The notes under the pieces are model-generated. The model saw only the letters and a list, made by a program, of their open reading frames with translations, was not told the origin of the DNA and did no database searches. Positions 45,631-57,244 of a stretch of DNA of 64,000 nt are shown piece by piece. Position 1 is the stretch's first letter. Each line of letters opens with the position of its first letter. Source of the stretch: Roridomyces roridus (taxonomy: Eukaryota; Basidiomycota; Agaricomycetes; Agaricales; Mycenaceae); assembly GCA_029378245.1 (NCBI GenBank), contig JARKIF010000023.1, positions 310,001-374,000 of the forward strand. The letters are read 5' to 3'. The position numbers and the translations under genes were made by a program.

Positions 45631-47677
45631 TCAAACCCGCTCCAACCAAACTTCCGCCTTCTCCTTGCCCACCCCGACAAGTTCTCTCACATCCCCAGCA
45701 CTACCCCAGAAATTCCCACTAAACGCCCACCCATCTCCCTCTCCCTCCCCTCGCCTGTCCCCGTTCCCCTCAACCCATTCCGCAACATAGCGACTATCGA
45801 GTCCAATCACCACCTCCCCGTCCTCGCCCACGGGATACCCCTCCTTCTTCCTGACATCCGCATTCGACCACAGAACCGACACATTAAACACGTTGGCGTC
45901 GAAATGCGTGAATCGGAGGTGTGTGGAGCCGGTGCGTTTGAAATCTGCGATCAGTGTTGGGATGCTCGAATTCGAGACGGACAGGATGCGCTGGACAACA
46001 GGCGAACCGAGGACGTCCGCGCACGTGGGGGACGGTGGTGACTGGACTAGACACGGATAGAAAGCGCCATAGGCCCCATGCGAATACGTGCCTTCCATAG
46101 ATATGAATGGTACGGAAGGCGAAGCGGGGTTTGTAGGCCGTGGAGTCACAGCTTGATTTTCGCTGATACTCTTCGCGAATTCGTCTGCGTACCTACACGC
46201 CTCTTCTTAGTCGATTCTCGAGATGGATATACAATACGTCGCACCTTTGCGCCCAATCAATAGGCTCCAATCTAAAGACCTCATCCACAATCCTCCACTT
46301 GACGGACTCGATAATATGCGCACCGTTCTCGTCGTTTGAGAGGACGATGACACCCAGGTTGTCGTTCGGGAATCGCGAAACCTGTGTCTTGAACCCGGGA
46401 TTAGCCCCCCATGCTCGAGAATCTCGAAGCCCCGATAGCTGCAGCGATCCTGCCCAGAGCCGTACACAGACACACTCTGCGGAGAGAGAAATCAGTCGTG
46501 AATAAAAACAAGGCTGATGCTCACCAGTTCCGGATACTTGGGCTTACCGCTCGCAACGCTGACGCCCGTTGCAAGGTGGTCCACGACGTCTTCAGGAATG
46601 ACAGTCTCGTTCGTCGTCGGATGGCGGCCCTTGTTGAGCAGCATAGCGACCCACGTGGACTACGAATCGCAGGATCGGAAAAATTCTAGGTAGTGAGGAA
46701 CAACAAGACGCACCAAATCTCTCGCCGAACTGAATATCCCTCCCGCCCCAGCCCGGATCTTCTCCTCCCCAGGCCGCTGGAAGAACGGATCGATCGCCGT
46801 CCTCGTTCCGTTAATGGAGTAAAGCCAGTCTCGCATGCTCCAGTAGAAGCCATGCGCAAGATTCTCGCTTGCCTCGGCGTCTGCGATGGAGTACGTCGAC
46901 GAGGACATGCCCAGAGGGTCGAAGATGTGTTCCGAGATATATGATTCGAAGGTCTGATTCAAGAGCGTCGGAGGGAGGTAGGAGAGGGTCTCGAACATGA
47001 GGTTGTTGTACTACTCGTGTGTGGGTGAGTCAGTATGTGGCAGAGAGAGAGTCCACGCACCTGATACTGTTCGCGGAGGGCCGCAGACGGGCGTAAATAT
47101 CTCATGGTGGATATCTGCATGCCGTGAGATGAAGCTGAGGGAAAACCTGGATGAAAACGCACCATTTCCTTGACCCCGCCCTCCCTCACCGCCCTCGACA
47201 TATCGTGCCTCGGCAGCCCAGTCCGGTGAGACAGCATATCCTGAATCATGACGCCATTCTGCATCTCCTCGTCCATGAGACCCCACTCCAGCAGCACGTC
47301 CGCAATATTGGTGTCCCACCGCAGTGCAGCTACCCCTGTCATTCCGCGAGCGACGTGTTCTTGATGAGCAGCCCCACCGACGCGGCTGAGAAGAGCTTGC
47401 TATTCGACGCGATGGCAAACATCGTATCGGGAGTCACGGGTGACCCGTCCGCCTTCGCAATCCCGTACGACCCGAATTCAATGTCCCATTTACCTGGAGC
47501 ACTGGTATCTTGGCGGATGACGGCGACAGACAGTCCGGACGAGTTCCACCGCGTGAGCTCCGAGGTGACGAATTCGTCGATGACGGGGGTTATAAAGGCA
47601 TTCTTCCGCAGTTGTTGGAAGGAGATTTGGGTGGTGAGGACCAGAGGCAGCAGAGAGAGAGGGCCAGCGAGGCGCAT
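45631..47677 (-). CDS. Secreted beta-lactamase-like serine hydrolase (PF00144 type), one frame break
   Basis: Starts MRLAGPLSLLPLVLTTQISF (signal peptide). SxxK is in IASNSKLFSAASVG, followed by RWDTNIADVLLEWGLMDEEM and QDMLSHRTGLPRHDMSRA. YxN is in YNNLMFETLSYLPP, and later blocks are HIFDPLGMSSSTYSIADAEA, AGAGGIFSSARDL and HGG in ILEHGGANPGF. The C-terminal extension ends with WAFSGNFWGSAGDVRELVGV. The likely role is hydrolysis or transesterification of an ester or amide outside the cell. Introns are short and phase 0 in several places. Between SLAE and TGVAALRW (about 47338-47345) the frame changes with no room for an intron, next to a G4 run. This is a one-base lesion or an assembly error. 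Confidence 0.8.
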
Positions 47678-48196
47678 CGTGGACGACGGTCAGTAGATGA
47701 GCGCCTTGGGAAATTTGATGGAAATGACATAGGGCAGCTATCACGTAAGCAACTATTTCGACTCCTCGGCCGATGTACTCCGATGCACTCCCGAAGACCG
47801 TCTGTCTCTCCCAGCCCGGAGTCCTCCGCTCCAAAGGCACGACTGGTTCAATGTCAACGTCAAACTTGTGTCAACCCTGGTTTTTGAGAATGGGCAAGCC
47901 AGGAAGATAAGTAACGTCCAAGTAACGTCTGATAACGTGTAGCTAAAATTTAAAGGTTTGACAAATTCCACTTAGACCCGGCAGGAGTCGAACCCGTCCC
48001 TTGCTCAAGGCTTGCTGAGAGGAGAAAGAGTTCAGTCCGAAAATCGAATTACTTACTACTGGAACCAACTGCTGGAGGCAGCGACGCGGGATCGAGACAG
48101 CTGCCCGCTGCGATAATTCCATGCATATACTCATTCGAATTCAACCGCACTCAACTAGCCTTGCATTATTCTATTTACACGCATCTAAATTCTATT
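47678..48196. other. Intergenic, no gene seen
   Basis: Promoter of the beta-lactamase-like gene and 3' flank of the WrbA gene. A minus-strand GGGTTCGACTCC word near 47985 resembles a B box without a tRNA fold. Confidence 0.45.
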
Positions 48197-49061
48197 CTAA
48201 AACTTGACCCTGCTGACAACGCCGTAAAACTGCTTCCCCTGGATTACCGCCATCTGGAGCTCGAGCGCGGAAGGCTGGCGTTCGCCCATTTTGCCCGCAA
48301 AGGTCCCCGCACCCCATGGAGAGCCTGTGTGTAGATGAGCCATCAGAATTCGATTCAAAGGCAAGGTGTAGCCGTGGATCCAGTAAAATAAAGCAAAAGA
48401 CTCACCTCCCCTAAGCCTCCTCCAACATCGGCATCGCAGCCACCTCCGCCGGGAATCCCAGCGGCACGAACACGATCCCGTGATGCGTAAGCGTACTCAA
48501 CGCGCTGTTGATCGTCATCTCCTGTCCACCACCCGGGCCTGCACTCGACACGAACGCGCCGGCGTACTTGCCTACGAGGGCACCGGTCTGCCAGAGGCTG
48601 CCCGTCGAATCCCAGAATACCTGGTTTGTTTCGATATTGATCAACACGGTGAGACAGAGAGAGCTTGATCTGAACGCACCTTCCATTGTGCGGGGAAGTT
48701 GCCGAATCCGCGTGGGGATGCCCATTATGAACGCGTCAAAGGTGGCCAGCTTGGCAGCGTCGATGATGGGGTAATCCGGTTTTGGGGGAGCGTGCATCTT
48801 GGTAAGGACTTCTTGGGGTAGAGTTTCGGGTATCCTATCCACAAAAAAATATGTCAGTGGCTGGCGAGGAGAGAGAGAGAGAGAGAGACGCGGTCGTACT
48901 GCCAGATTTCGGCGGTGCCTCCGGCTTCTTCGATCCCTTTCTTGACGGACTCGGCCACTGTAAACGGTGAGCAGCGAGCCGGGACAGGGGGTATGGAACT
49001 CACTGATGGCAATGTGGCCATACATGGAATAAATAATGATTGCGATACTGGGGGAAGACAT
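48197..49061 (-). CDS. WrbA-type NAD(P)H:quinone oxidoreductase (flavodoxin-like)
   Basis: FMN enzyme that reduces quinones by two electrons, protecting against redox cycling during lignin breakdown. The start is MSSPSIAIIIYSMYGHIA at 49061 with the flavodoxin phosphate loop. Then come AESVKKGIEEAGGTAEIWQY, LPQEVLTKMHAPPKPDYPII, TFDAFIMGIPTRI and FWDSTGSLWQTGALVGKYAG, followed by SAGPGGGQEMTINSALSTLT and HHGIVFVPLGF. The last exon reads GSPWGAGTFAGKMGERQPSA and QMAVIQGKQFYGVV, to a TAG at 48197-48199. In the penultimate exon an in-frame TAG follows LEEA (about 48415-48420), and the intron phase is off by one. A single extra base there explains both; otherwise the protein ends early. A TC/AG microsatellite lies in an intron (about 48876-48890). 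Confidence 0.82.
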
Positions 49062-50551
49062 GAGGGCAGGATTGGGCTGGGTAAAGTTGTGAGGGAGGAA
49101 CGGGCTTGGTTGGCTTCGGTGTGGACCGTGACGGTTAAATACCCACGGTTAATAGGCGCGTGTGATCGTAAGCGCGCTGACAGAGTTGAATCACTCAGCA
49201 AGTATTTATTCAGCAGCTTGAAGGGTGATTGAAATTTCTTTTTGAGGATACCGCTATTCTTCAGTGAATCCTATAGCTACGTGACCAAGATATATCGGAG
49301 CGCAGAGTGTTCAAACAGTTGATCAGGAAGACTTCTCTTGAGTTCTCACCCTTGTCTTTTGCCCTCGACTGACAAGCTCGGGTTAGATCCTATTCCTGCC
49401 GCGGAAAAACGGGCATCTCGCTGACGGCCACCCGTAAGCGACACCGCTTCGGTGGTTTGTCAAGAGGAAAGAGGAGCTGAATCACATGGCACATCAAGAC
49501 CAAACTTGTCCAAAGCGAGAGCGTCACCGTGCTTTCTTCTTGATTCCACCTTCGCTGACCAACATCCAAAACTCAAGTCCTTTTCACCCAAACCAGCCGC
49601 TTTCAATATGTCAAAGGGTACTCGCGACGCCAGCCATGCACCTGAATCCTGATCCATCTCTTCTTCAGACAGCGTCCTCTTGCCAGTGTCCTCTTGGCTT
49701 CCTCGTCCGTCCGGGACCGTCCCTACCAGCATACTACTACGCTGGAACGACTGCTTTGAGACGGAGCTGGCTCTCAGGTCCGATTTGCTCAAACACAACG
49801 GAATGCGCGTCGAAGAGGTCCCCTCTGCTCCTAAAAATACCACCCCCTCGACATTGCAGGACGCACAAAAGCGCTCATGGCGACCGAGGATGAGTTGATT
49901 CAGGAGTACTCAGTCGTTCTGTCCCCTTTTGTAGTTCTCTCACTAGATCCAGGTCGATAAGTATGGGTTGGAAAAGGACTGGCTCAATCGCGATTCCCTT
50001 CCGGAGGGCGGTGAGACTCATTCTCATTCTTCCGGGCCACCGTTGAAGCTCAATCTTCAGCGACCGCATCTTTCTGGGACTCCACCGACCCCTCGCGATT
50101 CTTGTCTTATCGCGTATGATGGACAGGAACCGCTGCGACCCTTCCGATCGAGGCGTATCAGCTGACTTTGAATTACATAAGGTGTTTCGTCGGCGCTGGG
50201 ATGCATCCGCAGCGACTCATATGATCGGCAAACGTTGACCGCACTTGCAGCCCTGAAAACCAGTTTTGATTCATGAAAACACGCGGCGTTTGAAAGCGAA
50301 AATGAGCTTTCCATTTGCTCAGTTTTGGTTCAATTTCGGATTCTTTGCGGACCAGAACCTCTGCAGGGCCACTAGATTACGGAACCATGACGGAAAGGCA
50401 TTCATTCGATTTCGTCAAGCCGATGGGAAAGTCAATAGGAGACAAGGCAAGGATGACAGCGCGAAATACGCGAGCTTGACGTTATGCGCCAGACGCGCTA
50501 GACTTGTTCTCGGAATGGGAATAATCTCACTCTGATTGGCGCGAGCCGCCT
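49062..50551. other. Intergenic, no supportable gene
   Basis: Competing open stretches at 49460-49843 (-) and 49486-49893 (+) have no motif and overlap each other. The last 300 bases should hold the promoter of the proline-rich gene. Confidence 0.4.
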
Positions 50552-51550
50552 TTGTTAAAGGGTCTAGCCTCGGTCCTGCCAAAGTTTTCCGCCCGACGCC
50601 CAATGCACCACCACCACCGTGCACTCCCTGCTCCTCCGCCGCCCGAGCCCCTCCATGTCGTCCGGAGGACAAGGTCGATGGGTGGGTCGATGCAGGACCA
50701 ATTCCATGCACCACCACCACCGCTACCACCACTACCACCGCTCCCGCGGAATCCGTCGCGTCGTTTCACGGCTCCTGTTCCCCCTCGCCCTGAACGACGT
50801 CGACCACTGCCGCCCCCTCCTCCAACCCCAACCCCTACAGTCCCTGCCCCTCCTCCAGCGCTGCGTGTGCGTATACCCTCTCCAGATCCTGGTTTGGAAC
50901 CATGGGCTTTGGAACCTCCGCCGGCGTATACTCCTCGGAGTCCCGCACGGGCGCTTCCACGTATACCAGACAGAGTCATAGGCCCACGCAGACTCGCACG
51001 CTCCAATTCGACAGCGTCGGCACCAGCCCGCACTGCACCACGGTATCCATGGTCATCGTCCACATATCCAGCTTCCCCTCCTCCAAGCCTGCGCACCGAT
51101 ATCGATACGGATTCTGAATTCGACACCACGGACACCGAGACGTCCGATTCACACTCCTTAAATCCCAGTCTACGCACCCCGACTCAGACATCCTTTGTCA
51201 ATGTTGACATTTCCCCTTACCACCAGGAGCAGCCGACGTTGACGCTGTCAATGTCACTCAAACGGGCGCTCTCCACAAAAGGACGCCGGAAACGTTTCAG
51301 CAATGCGCCACCAGTCCCACCAGTGCCGCCCGCCGTAATTGGCGTAGGCGGCCGTAACGACGATCAGCGCGGCCCTGCTAGTGCGCCTGCGGACGCTCCA
51401 ACGACGGAGATACATATCCAGGAGGCCCATAGACCGGCGCTGCGTTTCTCCAAGAGCTGGCGTCGTGAGAAGGCTGCGAAGAGGGTTGTCTTGGGGGAGG
51501 AGGGCGAGCAGAGTTACGCAGAGATTTTGAGGAAGTTGAGGGCGTTGTAG
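50552..51550 (+). CDS. Proline-rich protein with PPxY motif, 332 aa, unknown function
   Basis: Uninterrupted frame of 332 residues, with no intron needed. The N-terminal half is proline-rich with several SH3-type PPPP runs and a PPPAYTP motif, a WW-domain (Nedd4/Rsp5-type ubiquitin ligase) binding signature. The middle is Ser/Thr/Asp-rich. The C-terminus is a basic, probably helical region (ALRFSKSWRREKAAKRVVLG and EQSYAEILRKLRAL) that looks like the conserved part. It is likely cytosolic, perhaps an adaptor. The glycine-rich 216-residue open stretch on the other strand is the mirror of the proline codons and is not taken as a gene. The start could also be a downstream Met. Confidence 0.65.
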   Translation: MLKGLASVLPKFSARRPMHHHHRALPAPPPPEPLHVVRRTRSMGGSMQDQFHAPPPPLPPLPPLPRNPSRRFTAPVPPRPERRRPLPPPPPTPTPTVPAPPPALRVRIPSPDPGLEPWALEPPPAYTPRSPARALPRIPDRVIGPRRLARSNSTASAPARTAPRYPWSSSTYPASPPPSLRTDIDTDSEFDTTDTETSDSHSLNPSLRTPTQTSFVNVDISPYHQEQPTLTLSMSLKRALSTKGRRKRFSNAPPVPPVPPAVIGVGGRNDDQRGPASAPADAPTTEIHIQEAHRPALRFSKSWRREKAAKRVVLGEEGEQSYAEILRKLRAL

Positions 51551-51660
51551 ATGATGTAGTATGCATACCCACCCCAAACGACGCCCGGGGAGTGTCAGCA
51601 CTGTACTTTCTTTCAGCTCAAAACCACATCGAATAATATTACCAGCATAAATTATATCAA

Positions 51661-53273
51661 CTACTCTTGCACTCCCAAAGCCCAATCCCGCTCCTCCGCC
51701 CTCACCTTGCTGAGAACAGGCAACCACCGTTCAACCGCTCTCCACATCTTCTGACGCGTCGCCGCCGGGTTCTCCGGCGTATCAGTCAACGGACAACGAG
51801 GAGACTCGATCAACCTCAATCCCGGAAACACACTCGACAAAAACACCGCCATCCCCATCGCATTCTGCACCGGACAACAATGCACACCGAGCCATTTCAA
51901 CTTTGTCTGCTGGATCCGAGGGGCACCAGTGCTGTGAGTTTGTGGTTTCGGAGCAACAGCCGAGTTGAGTGGGAGTTCGAGCTGGCTGAGGTGCGGGCAG
52001 TGTTGGGCGAATGAGAGGAGTGAAGCAAGAGTCACGCGCGACTCGGGGTGCGTCAATTCGGGTGCGTGCGTGCCGAGGGAGAGAATATGAATTTGGGGCC
52101 AGGCGGGCGCTATGGAGGCGATGCCGGCGTCGTCGAGATCGAGCCCAAAAGGCGGATTGAGGACCACCTCTGTGAGATTCGTGAAAACGAACAACGGAAG
52201 GATGTCATCGTTCCGGAGAACGTATGGCTGCGAGTCGGCTGATCTGAGGCCCACGTTCTCCTCGATGCCCCTTGCACTCAGATGGAGCGTCTCGAGGGAC
52301 TCGTGAGCGCCGGACCTTGAGCCAATTTCTTGGCAAAACTTGGAGAATGTGCTTCCAAGGAGTCGGACTCGCACTTCGCGCAGCGGCGATATCTCGAGTA
52401 GAGATTGAAGGACACGCACGACCTCGGCATCGTCCGCGAAGACGTCGAGAGTCTCGAGAGCTGGGAAAAACGTGTCGTATTGGGTGATAGGGATAGTCCG
52501 GAGTTGGGTTATCTCGCCAAGCGTCAACGACTTCAAGTCCGGCAGCCGAGCGAGGTACTCGAGCGCGCGGTGGTCGAGGCAAGGCACATGAAGGGAGCGG
52601 AGCTGGGTAGGGCTAGACCGTGAGAGAGGAGAAGCTCCTGTACAGCCCATCCAAGTTCTCGTCCGCCTCGATCTTGACGTTCCTGAGTAGGGGGCACTGC
52701 TGCCGAATGATGGGCAGCAACGACATGTGGGACTGCGAGTTGAGGAACGAGAGACTGAGGTCCTGCAGCAGCGGACTCAAGAACAGGCGGATGTGGTGGA
52801 GGGTCCCTTTCTGGGGACTGGAACGCCACTCGAGCGTCTGCAGGTTGGGGAACAAGATGGGTCCGGGGAATGATAGGCGGAGAGTGGCCAGGAGCGACGG
52901 AGGATAGCTCTGTTGGCCCATAAGGTCGTCAAAGCTGAAGGACTTGACGCGCGGCGAATAAAAGAGGAATCTCTCCCAGTCCGCGGGCACGATCGAGCGC
53001 AGGAGACTCTAAGGCTGAATTGGACGACGTAGAGTTGTGAGAAATCAATACACGCACCACGACCTCGCCCTCCTCTTCGTCAAGATCAAAGTCCCATAGC
53101 CCATCCGGCATGCATTTGAGCAGATTCAGAAGCGTGTCTTGATGTCCCCATAGGCCGTCGAGGGATGGCTCGCGGAAGGCTGGGCACGTGGCGGCGAGCG
53201 ATGCGAGCGACCCTCCCCGTGCGTTCTGGCATATGAGCTCTACGATCTCAACGATTCCGAGTGCCCGGTGCAT
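51661..53273 (-). CDS. F-box/LRR-like protein, one frame break
   Basis: Starts MHRALGIVEIVELICQNARG, an F-box-like N-terminus. An intron (GTGCGT...CCTTAG, about 53056-53010) joins to SLLRSIVPADWERFLFYSPR and VKSFSFDDL. Leucine-rich strands follow: LFPNLQTLEWRSSPQK, LSPLLQDLSLSFLN, QLRSLHVPCLDHRALEYLAR, LPDLKSLTLGEITQLRTI and FTNLTEVVLNPPF. It ends AVERWLPVLSKVRAEERDWA near the stop at 51661. Members act as substrate receptors of SCF ubiquitin ligases; the target is unknown. Between SFSSLT and RSSPTQLRSLH (about 52605-52625) the frame shifts by one with no possible intron. This is a lesion or an assembly error. Confidence 0.72.
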
Positions 53274-53516
53274 GGTGTGGGTGGTGGAGGAGGAGGAGAG
53301 GAAGGCGGAAAATTCGGAAATCTGAAACAGATCGTTGCCGAGCCGAGGCCAGGGGCGATCGCCGCCGACGCATCGGGTTCCCAATGATGCACTCAACTGA
53401 CAACGACTCGCTGGATGAGCCTGAGCGTGTGCGAAAATGAGGGCAGCAGAAATTTCACAGTCACCTCTATGTTGTCCTTCGCCCTTGTACAAAAATTCCT
53501 CGCATCCAAAATCGCA

Positions 53517-53918
53517 CTACATCGCACGATGACCAGGGCCAGTAGGTTGAGCGATCGTCGTGGTGGAACTTTGTCTGGAAATCGGATGAGGGTCAGTCTT
53601 GGCTCAGGCATCCGCATCCTCGCGCGCAAGATAACGGTGAGGGATACGCACGTCCAAGTTATCGTGGTGGTCGCCGTGATGATGTACGGAGGAACGTCCG
53701 TCGTGGTGCGGTACTCCCGCGTCGCAGTGAACACGGGCATCTCGAAGTACATCTGGGCTCGGACGGCGGCCTGGTCTGACTCTGGGATGGGGGCCTGGTG
53801 CGAGTTGGACCAATTAGGGAAGGGACAAGGAGCGGAATATGATGTTAAAGCGTACCGGCAAGGCAGAAACTGTGCATAGAAACAAGGCGAGGACGACCAC
53901 CCGCAGACCTGAGAACAT
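53517..53918 (-). CDS. Small secreted protein, 87 aa, unknown function
   Basis: Exons 53918-53856, 53794-53652 and 53574-53517. Exon 1 is a signal peptide (MFSGLRVVVLALFLCTVSAL then P). The mature part reads APIPESDQAAVRAQMYFEMP, VFTATREYRTTTDVPPYIIT, ATTTITWTQSSTTTIAQPTG and PGHRAM. It is Thr-rich and has no Cys after the signal. Introns are GTACGC...CACCAG and GTGCGT...TTCCAG. The pieces lie in three frames, so the gene is easily missed. It is upstream of, and on the same strand as, the F-box/LRR gene. No family name known to me. Confidence 0.65.
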
Positions 53919-54842
53919 GGTGGTCGAGAAGAAGCAGGAATTGATGGCTGATGTCAGACATCACGCGCCTACAACGATCATGTGACCCCGACCGTTCCCA
54001 CGGAATCAGTTCGCGAACGCGTCTCTCGCCGAATCCAATGCCACACACTAATTAGCGTTTCTGTGCGGAAACTATTACTCCCAACATGCATTGACTTCCA
54101 TGACAATCCATTTCTGGACCGTGCATGTTGTGTTAGCTACAAATTGGCATTTACGTCTGCTCAGATGGCTACAAAGGACAGCATCACCCTCCCTGAAATT
54201 TCCCGCTGACATTCTTCCGAGGCATCATGTCGTACAACCAGCGCCGAGGTTGACTTGATGAATGGATTACCGTCACGTTCGCTGAGAATAAAACAAAGAC
54301 AACAATGTACAGTCAAAGAATTGCACCCACCGTATTTAGTACGCCGCGAGCCGGATGCTCGCTCTCGGTACCTATTTGTAATCGAACGTTTCGCCGTAGC
54401 GGCTATGACCAGGTTCTGATACGTGTTTTTGACCCAATTCCATTCATCCCGTCAGAATGGAAGTTGCTGCTGCCATTTGGCCGCAGGAGTTAGCGCCCTC
54501 GCAGGACATTTTGAATGTTACGGTTATTGAACTAACCGTCACATTCATAAATCACCATTCTTTACCAGTGATAAAGACACAGGTTTGCGGACCCGACTCA
54601 CCCGAGTGCTCAACCGCGCGCACATAGCAGCAAATTCAGGTGATCCACGCGGTTGAAACCATCGAAGCCGAACGGAACCTATCCATATTCAAATTTAGGC
54701 TGACGGTTGGCACTTTAGACTGCTCAATGTGCGTCAGAATCAGCTTGCCACACAGGGTTCCTGGCGGCTTACGGTGGCGCCCAAGTGATAGTGCGGCATT
54801 TTTAGGTACTAAGGACCGAGGAGAAGCTCAGGCGATTTCGCA
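53919..54842. other. Intergenic, no gene seen
   Basis: Divergent promoter region between the small secreted gene and the coiled-coil gene. The open frame of the latter extends upstream to 54640, but the TATA box at 54843 argues that this part is not translated. Confidence 0.45.
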
Positions 54843-54848
54843 TATAAG
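54843..54848 (+). promoter_or_regulatory. TATA box
   Basis: TATAAG lies 70 bases before the ATG at 54913; it supports that start over the upstream in-frame ATG at 54640. Confidence 0.45.
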
Positions 54849-54912
54849 GCAGGGAGGACGCACTGAAGAGGCAACAACTTCCCACTTGAAAACTCCCCTC
54901 GGAATAAGCAGC

Positions 54913-56425
54913 ATGTGTCCCTCAACGATCGCAGGCCAACACCCACACCTCACTCTCTGCTCCTCCCCCTGCGCAGTCCTCACTCCCACGCCAACGCCAG
55001 TCGTCCCCGGAGGTCCAACCATCTCGCGCACCTTCCCCGTCCTCGCCGCCAAGTCCCCCGAAAAAGGTGTCCTCACTGCAGAGTTCCCCTCAGCACTCTC
55101 CGCTACCGCCGACGAAGCCCTCGTCTACAGCTACGGCTCGTACCACGAAGAGCCGCCCGTAGCCATCACTCTCAACACACGGCGTGACGATAACTGGACC
55201 GTATGCGTCCCCGTCGACGCTGCTCCCTCGACTGCAGGAGCCAACCCGACGCTCCTCAGTGTGGAGTACGCCGTTAAATATGCTACGACGGCGGACGAGG
55301 GGAACGCGACGATCCAGACGGACGTACTTCTCACCACAGCTGCACTCCCCGCTGAGGTTGTCTCGGCTCGCACTTCGCTCGCTGTTTACCGCCCCAGCAG
55401 CGGTAGTGGGTTACGTACCGTCGACCGCGACGCAGCGCTTTGTCTTGCTCGCACGATCGCTGTCAAGGCATCGTGCAATGGAGGCCAGGACGAGTGGACC
55501 TACCACCTCGACACGCAGCAGGTCGCTCCCAATGTGCGTGTGTGCGAAGCCTCGAAGGCGAGAGTGTACGTCGTGTTTACGGTGAATGAGCGGTCGACGG
55601 TGAGGACGGCGCGGAGTTTGTCGGTGGAGGTTAGTGCGGTGTGGCAGAAGGAAGAGGTGGAGATCAAGGCACGGGCCAAGGAGGCGAAGGAGGAGGCAGA
55701 GAGAAAGGCGAAGGAGGATGCGGAGTTGGCTGAGAGGAAGGCGAGGGAGGCTGAGGAGAAGGCTGCGAGAGATGAGATGCACAAGTGGGTGGAGGAAGAA
55801 CGACTTGCGAGGAAGGCGGAAGCTGATGCTAGAGCGGAGGAGAAGCAGGCGCGGGAAGTCGAGCAGAAGTGGCGTGAGGAGTTCCGGGTCCAGTGGGAAG
55901 CGGAGCGCGCTGCCAGAGCGGCAGCTGCCAGTGTGCCGAAACCCGCACCCAGTGTGGAAGCCGCGCCGGATGTCGCCGACGACAACATCCAGTATCACAT
56001 CAAGGAGACGATGGCGCGGCTGAACATACAGCCGTGTGCCCAAGGTCCGTCTGAATGCACACCTCAATGAATCTTACTCACCCTCTCCAAGGATACGAGT
56101 TCGTCAAGGTCGAGAACGGTTATCGATGCAAAGGCGGCTCGCACTTTGTCACCTTTGAGCAGCTCGGTATGAAGGCGGAGGAGAAGCCGAAACCTACCAT
56201 CGCAGCTGCGCCGGCCAACGCGGACGACAACGTCCAGCAGCAGATCAAAGATACGATGGCGAAGCTCAACATGGCACCCTGCCCACAAGGTCAGTAAGAA
56301 TGTGCTCAAGGTACTTCCAGTTGCTGACCTAGACTGAAGGATACGCGTTCGTAAAGACGGACACGGGATATAAGTGCAAGGGTGGCGGGCACTTTGTGAC
56401 CTTTGAGCAGTTGGGGATGAAGTAG
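54913..56425 (+). CDS. Coiled-coil protein with exon-duplicated C-terminal module, 471 aa
   Basis: Exons 54913-56044, 56092-56289 and 56340-56425, both introns phase 1. The N-terminal half (to about residue 240) is beta-rich, with ACAs and Thr/Ser stretches. Residues about 245-340 are a charged EAK/EER coiled coil. The C-terminus holds two copies of a ~26-residue module: YEFVKVENGYRCKGGSHFVT then FEQLGMK, and YAFVKTDTGYKCKGGGHFVT then FEQLGMK. Each copy opens an exon and is preceded by a related linker (QYHIKETMARLNIQPCAQG / QQIKDTMAKLNMAPCPQG). Function unknown; no signal peptide or membrane segment is clear. Confidence 0.75.
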
Positions 56426-57195
56426 TTGGTCTTTAAATAGCGACGGACGCGTCAAAAAGAACGATTCAGACGAGAATATCATTGTCAGTCACCAAGGCAG
56501 AGCAAGACGGACACTGCGAAGAAAAGCGGCGCGGAGTGGTGCAGCGTGTGATTTAATCAACGAGCGAGTTCCGTGAAATCGTACCTCATTGAATACCCAT
56601 ATGCATAGCCTTCAGTATGTATGAACCGACAGACGGCCACAACCAGCCATTCGGCCAGGGCGAGATGAGTGTAGAAGTCAAGAAGCGAAATGATTGACAT
56701 ATTTGGATATGTTTACATCGCTCTTCTTCTCGACCTCCATGTCTGTGCGCGCCGTGTGGCCATCTTCGAATGGACTCTGACTTTCTTCCATCCATACCGC
56801 TCCCTTTTCCTCCAATCGTCATCCAATCTGAATTCAACGGGTTTCTAAAGCCAGTGGCACGATCAACAGATGGCGCTCGGGCATCACTCACGCGCAAGTC
56901 TCGACCGACTCGTGACCAGCGGCCATTTATTCCAAATGGAGGGTAACGTACTACTTTTTGAACCTCATGACGCAGTCGATTGGGAAATCCATAATATTAA
57001 AGGGCAAGTAAATACTGGAACAAGTCGAACACCAGTCGTCTCAAACGTCCCATCCTCTCCATGGCCTGTTCTCAAAATACCTTCGCTGGCGCCCCGCCTG
57101 TTCCGCCTCGCTTCGCGATCAATGGTCATCTGGTCTGGACACGCGGCCCCGTGAACGTCACATCTTCGCTTCTTCATGTGCTCCCCCCGCCCCAA
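56426..57195. other. Intergenic, no gene seen
   Basis: 3' flank of the coiled-coil gene and promoter of the mannosidase gene. Short open stretches only. Confidence 0.45.
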
Positions 57196-57203
57196 TATAA
57201 AAA
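57196..57203 (+). promoter_or_regulatory. TATA box of the GH125 gene
   Basis: TATAAAAA lies 49 bases before the ATG at 57245. Confidence 0.6.
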
Positions 57204-57244
57204 ACGGCCAACTGTCCACTCGTCGGCGCTCTACCCCCGTCCTC

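Noticed and set aside
47970..48070. tRNA gene with long variable arm on the minus strand
   Set aside because: B box present, but acceptor and anticodon stems do not pair.
50527..51177. 216-residue glycine/arginine-rich open stretch on the minus strand
   Set aside because: It is the mirror of the proline-rich codons of the plus-strand gene and has no motif or promoter of its own.
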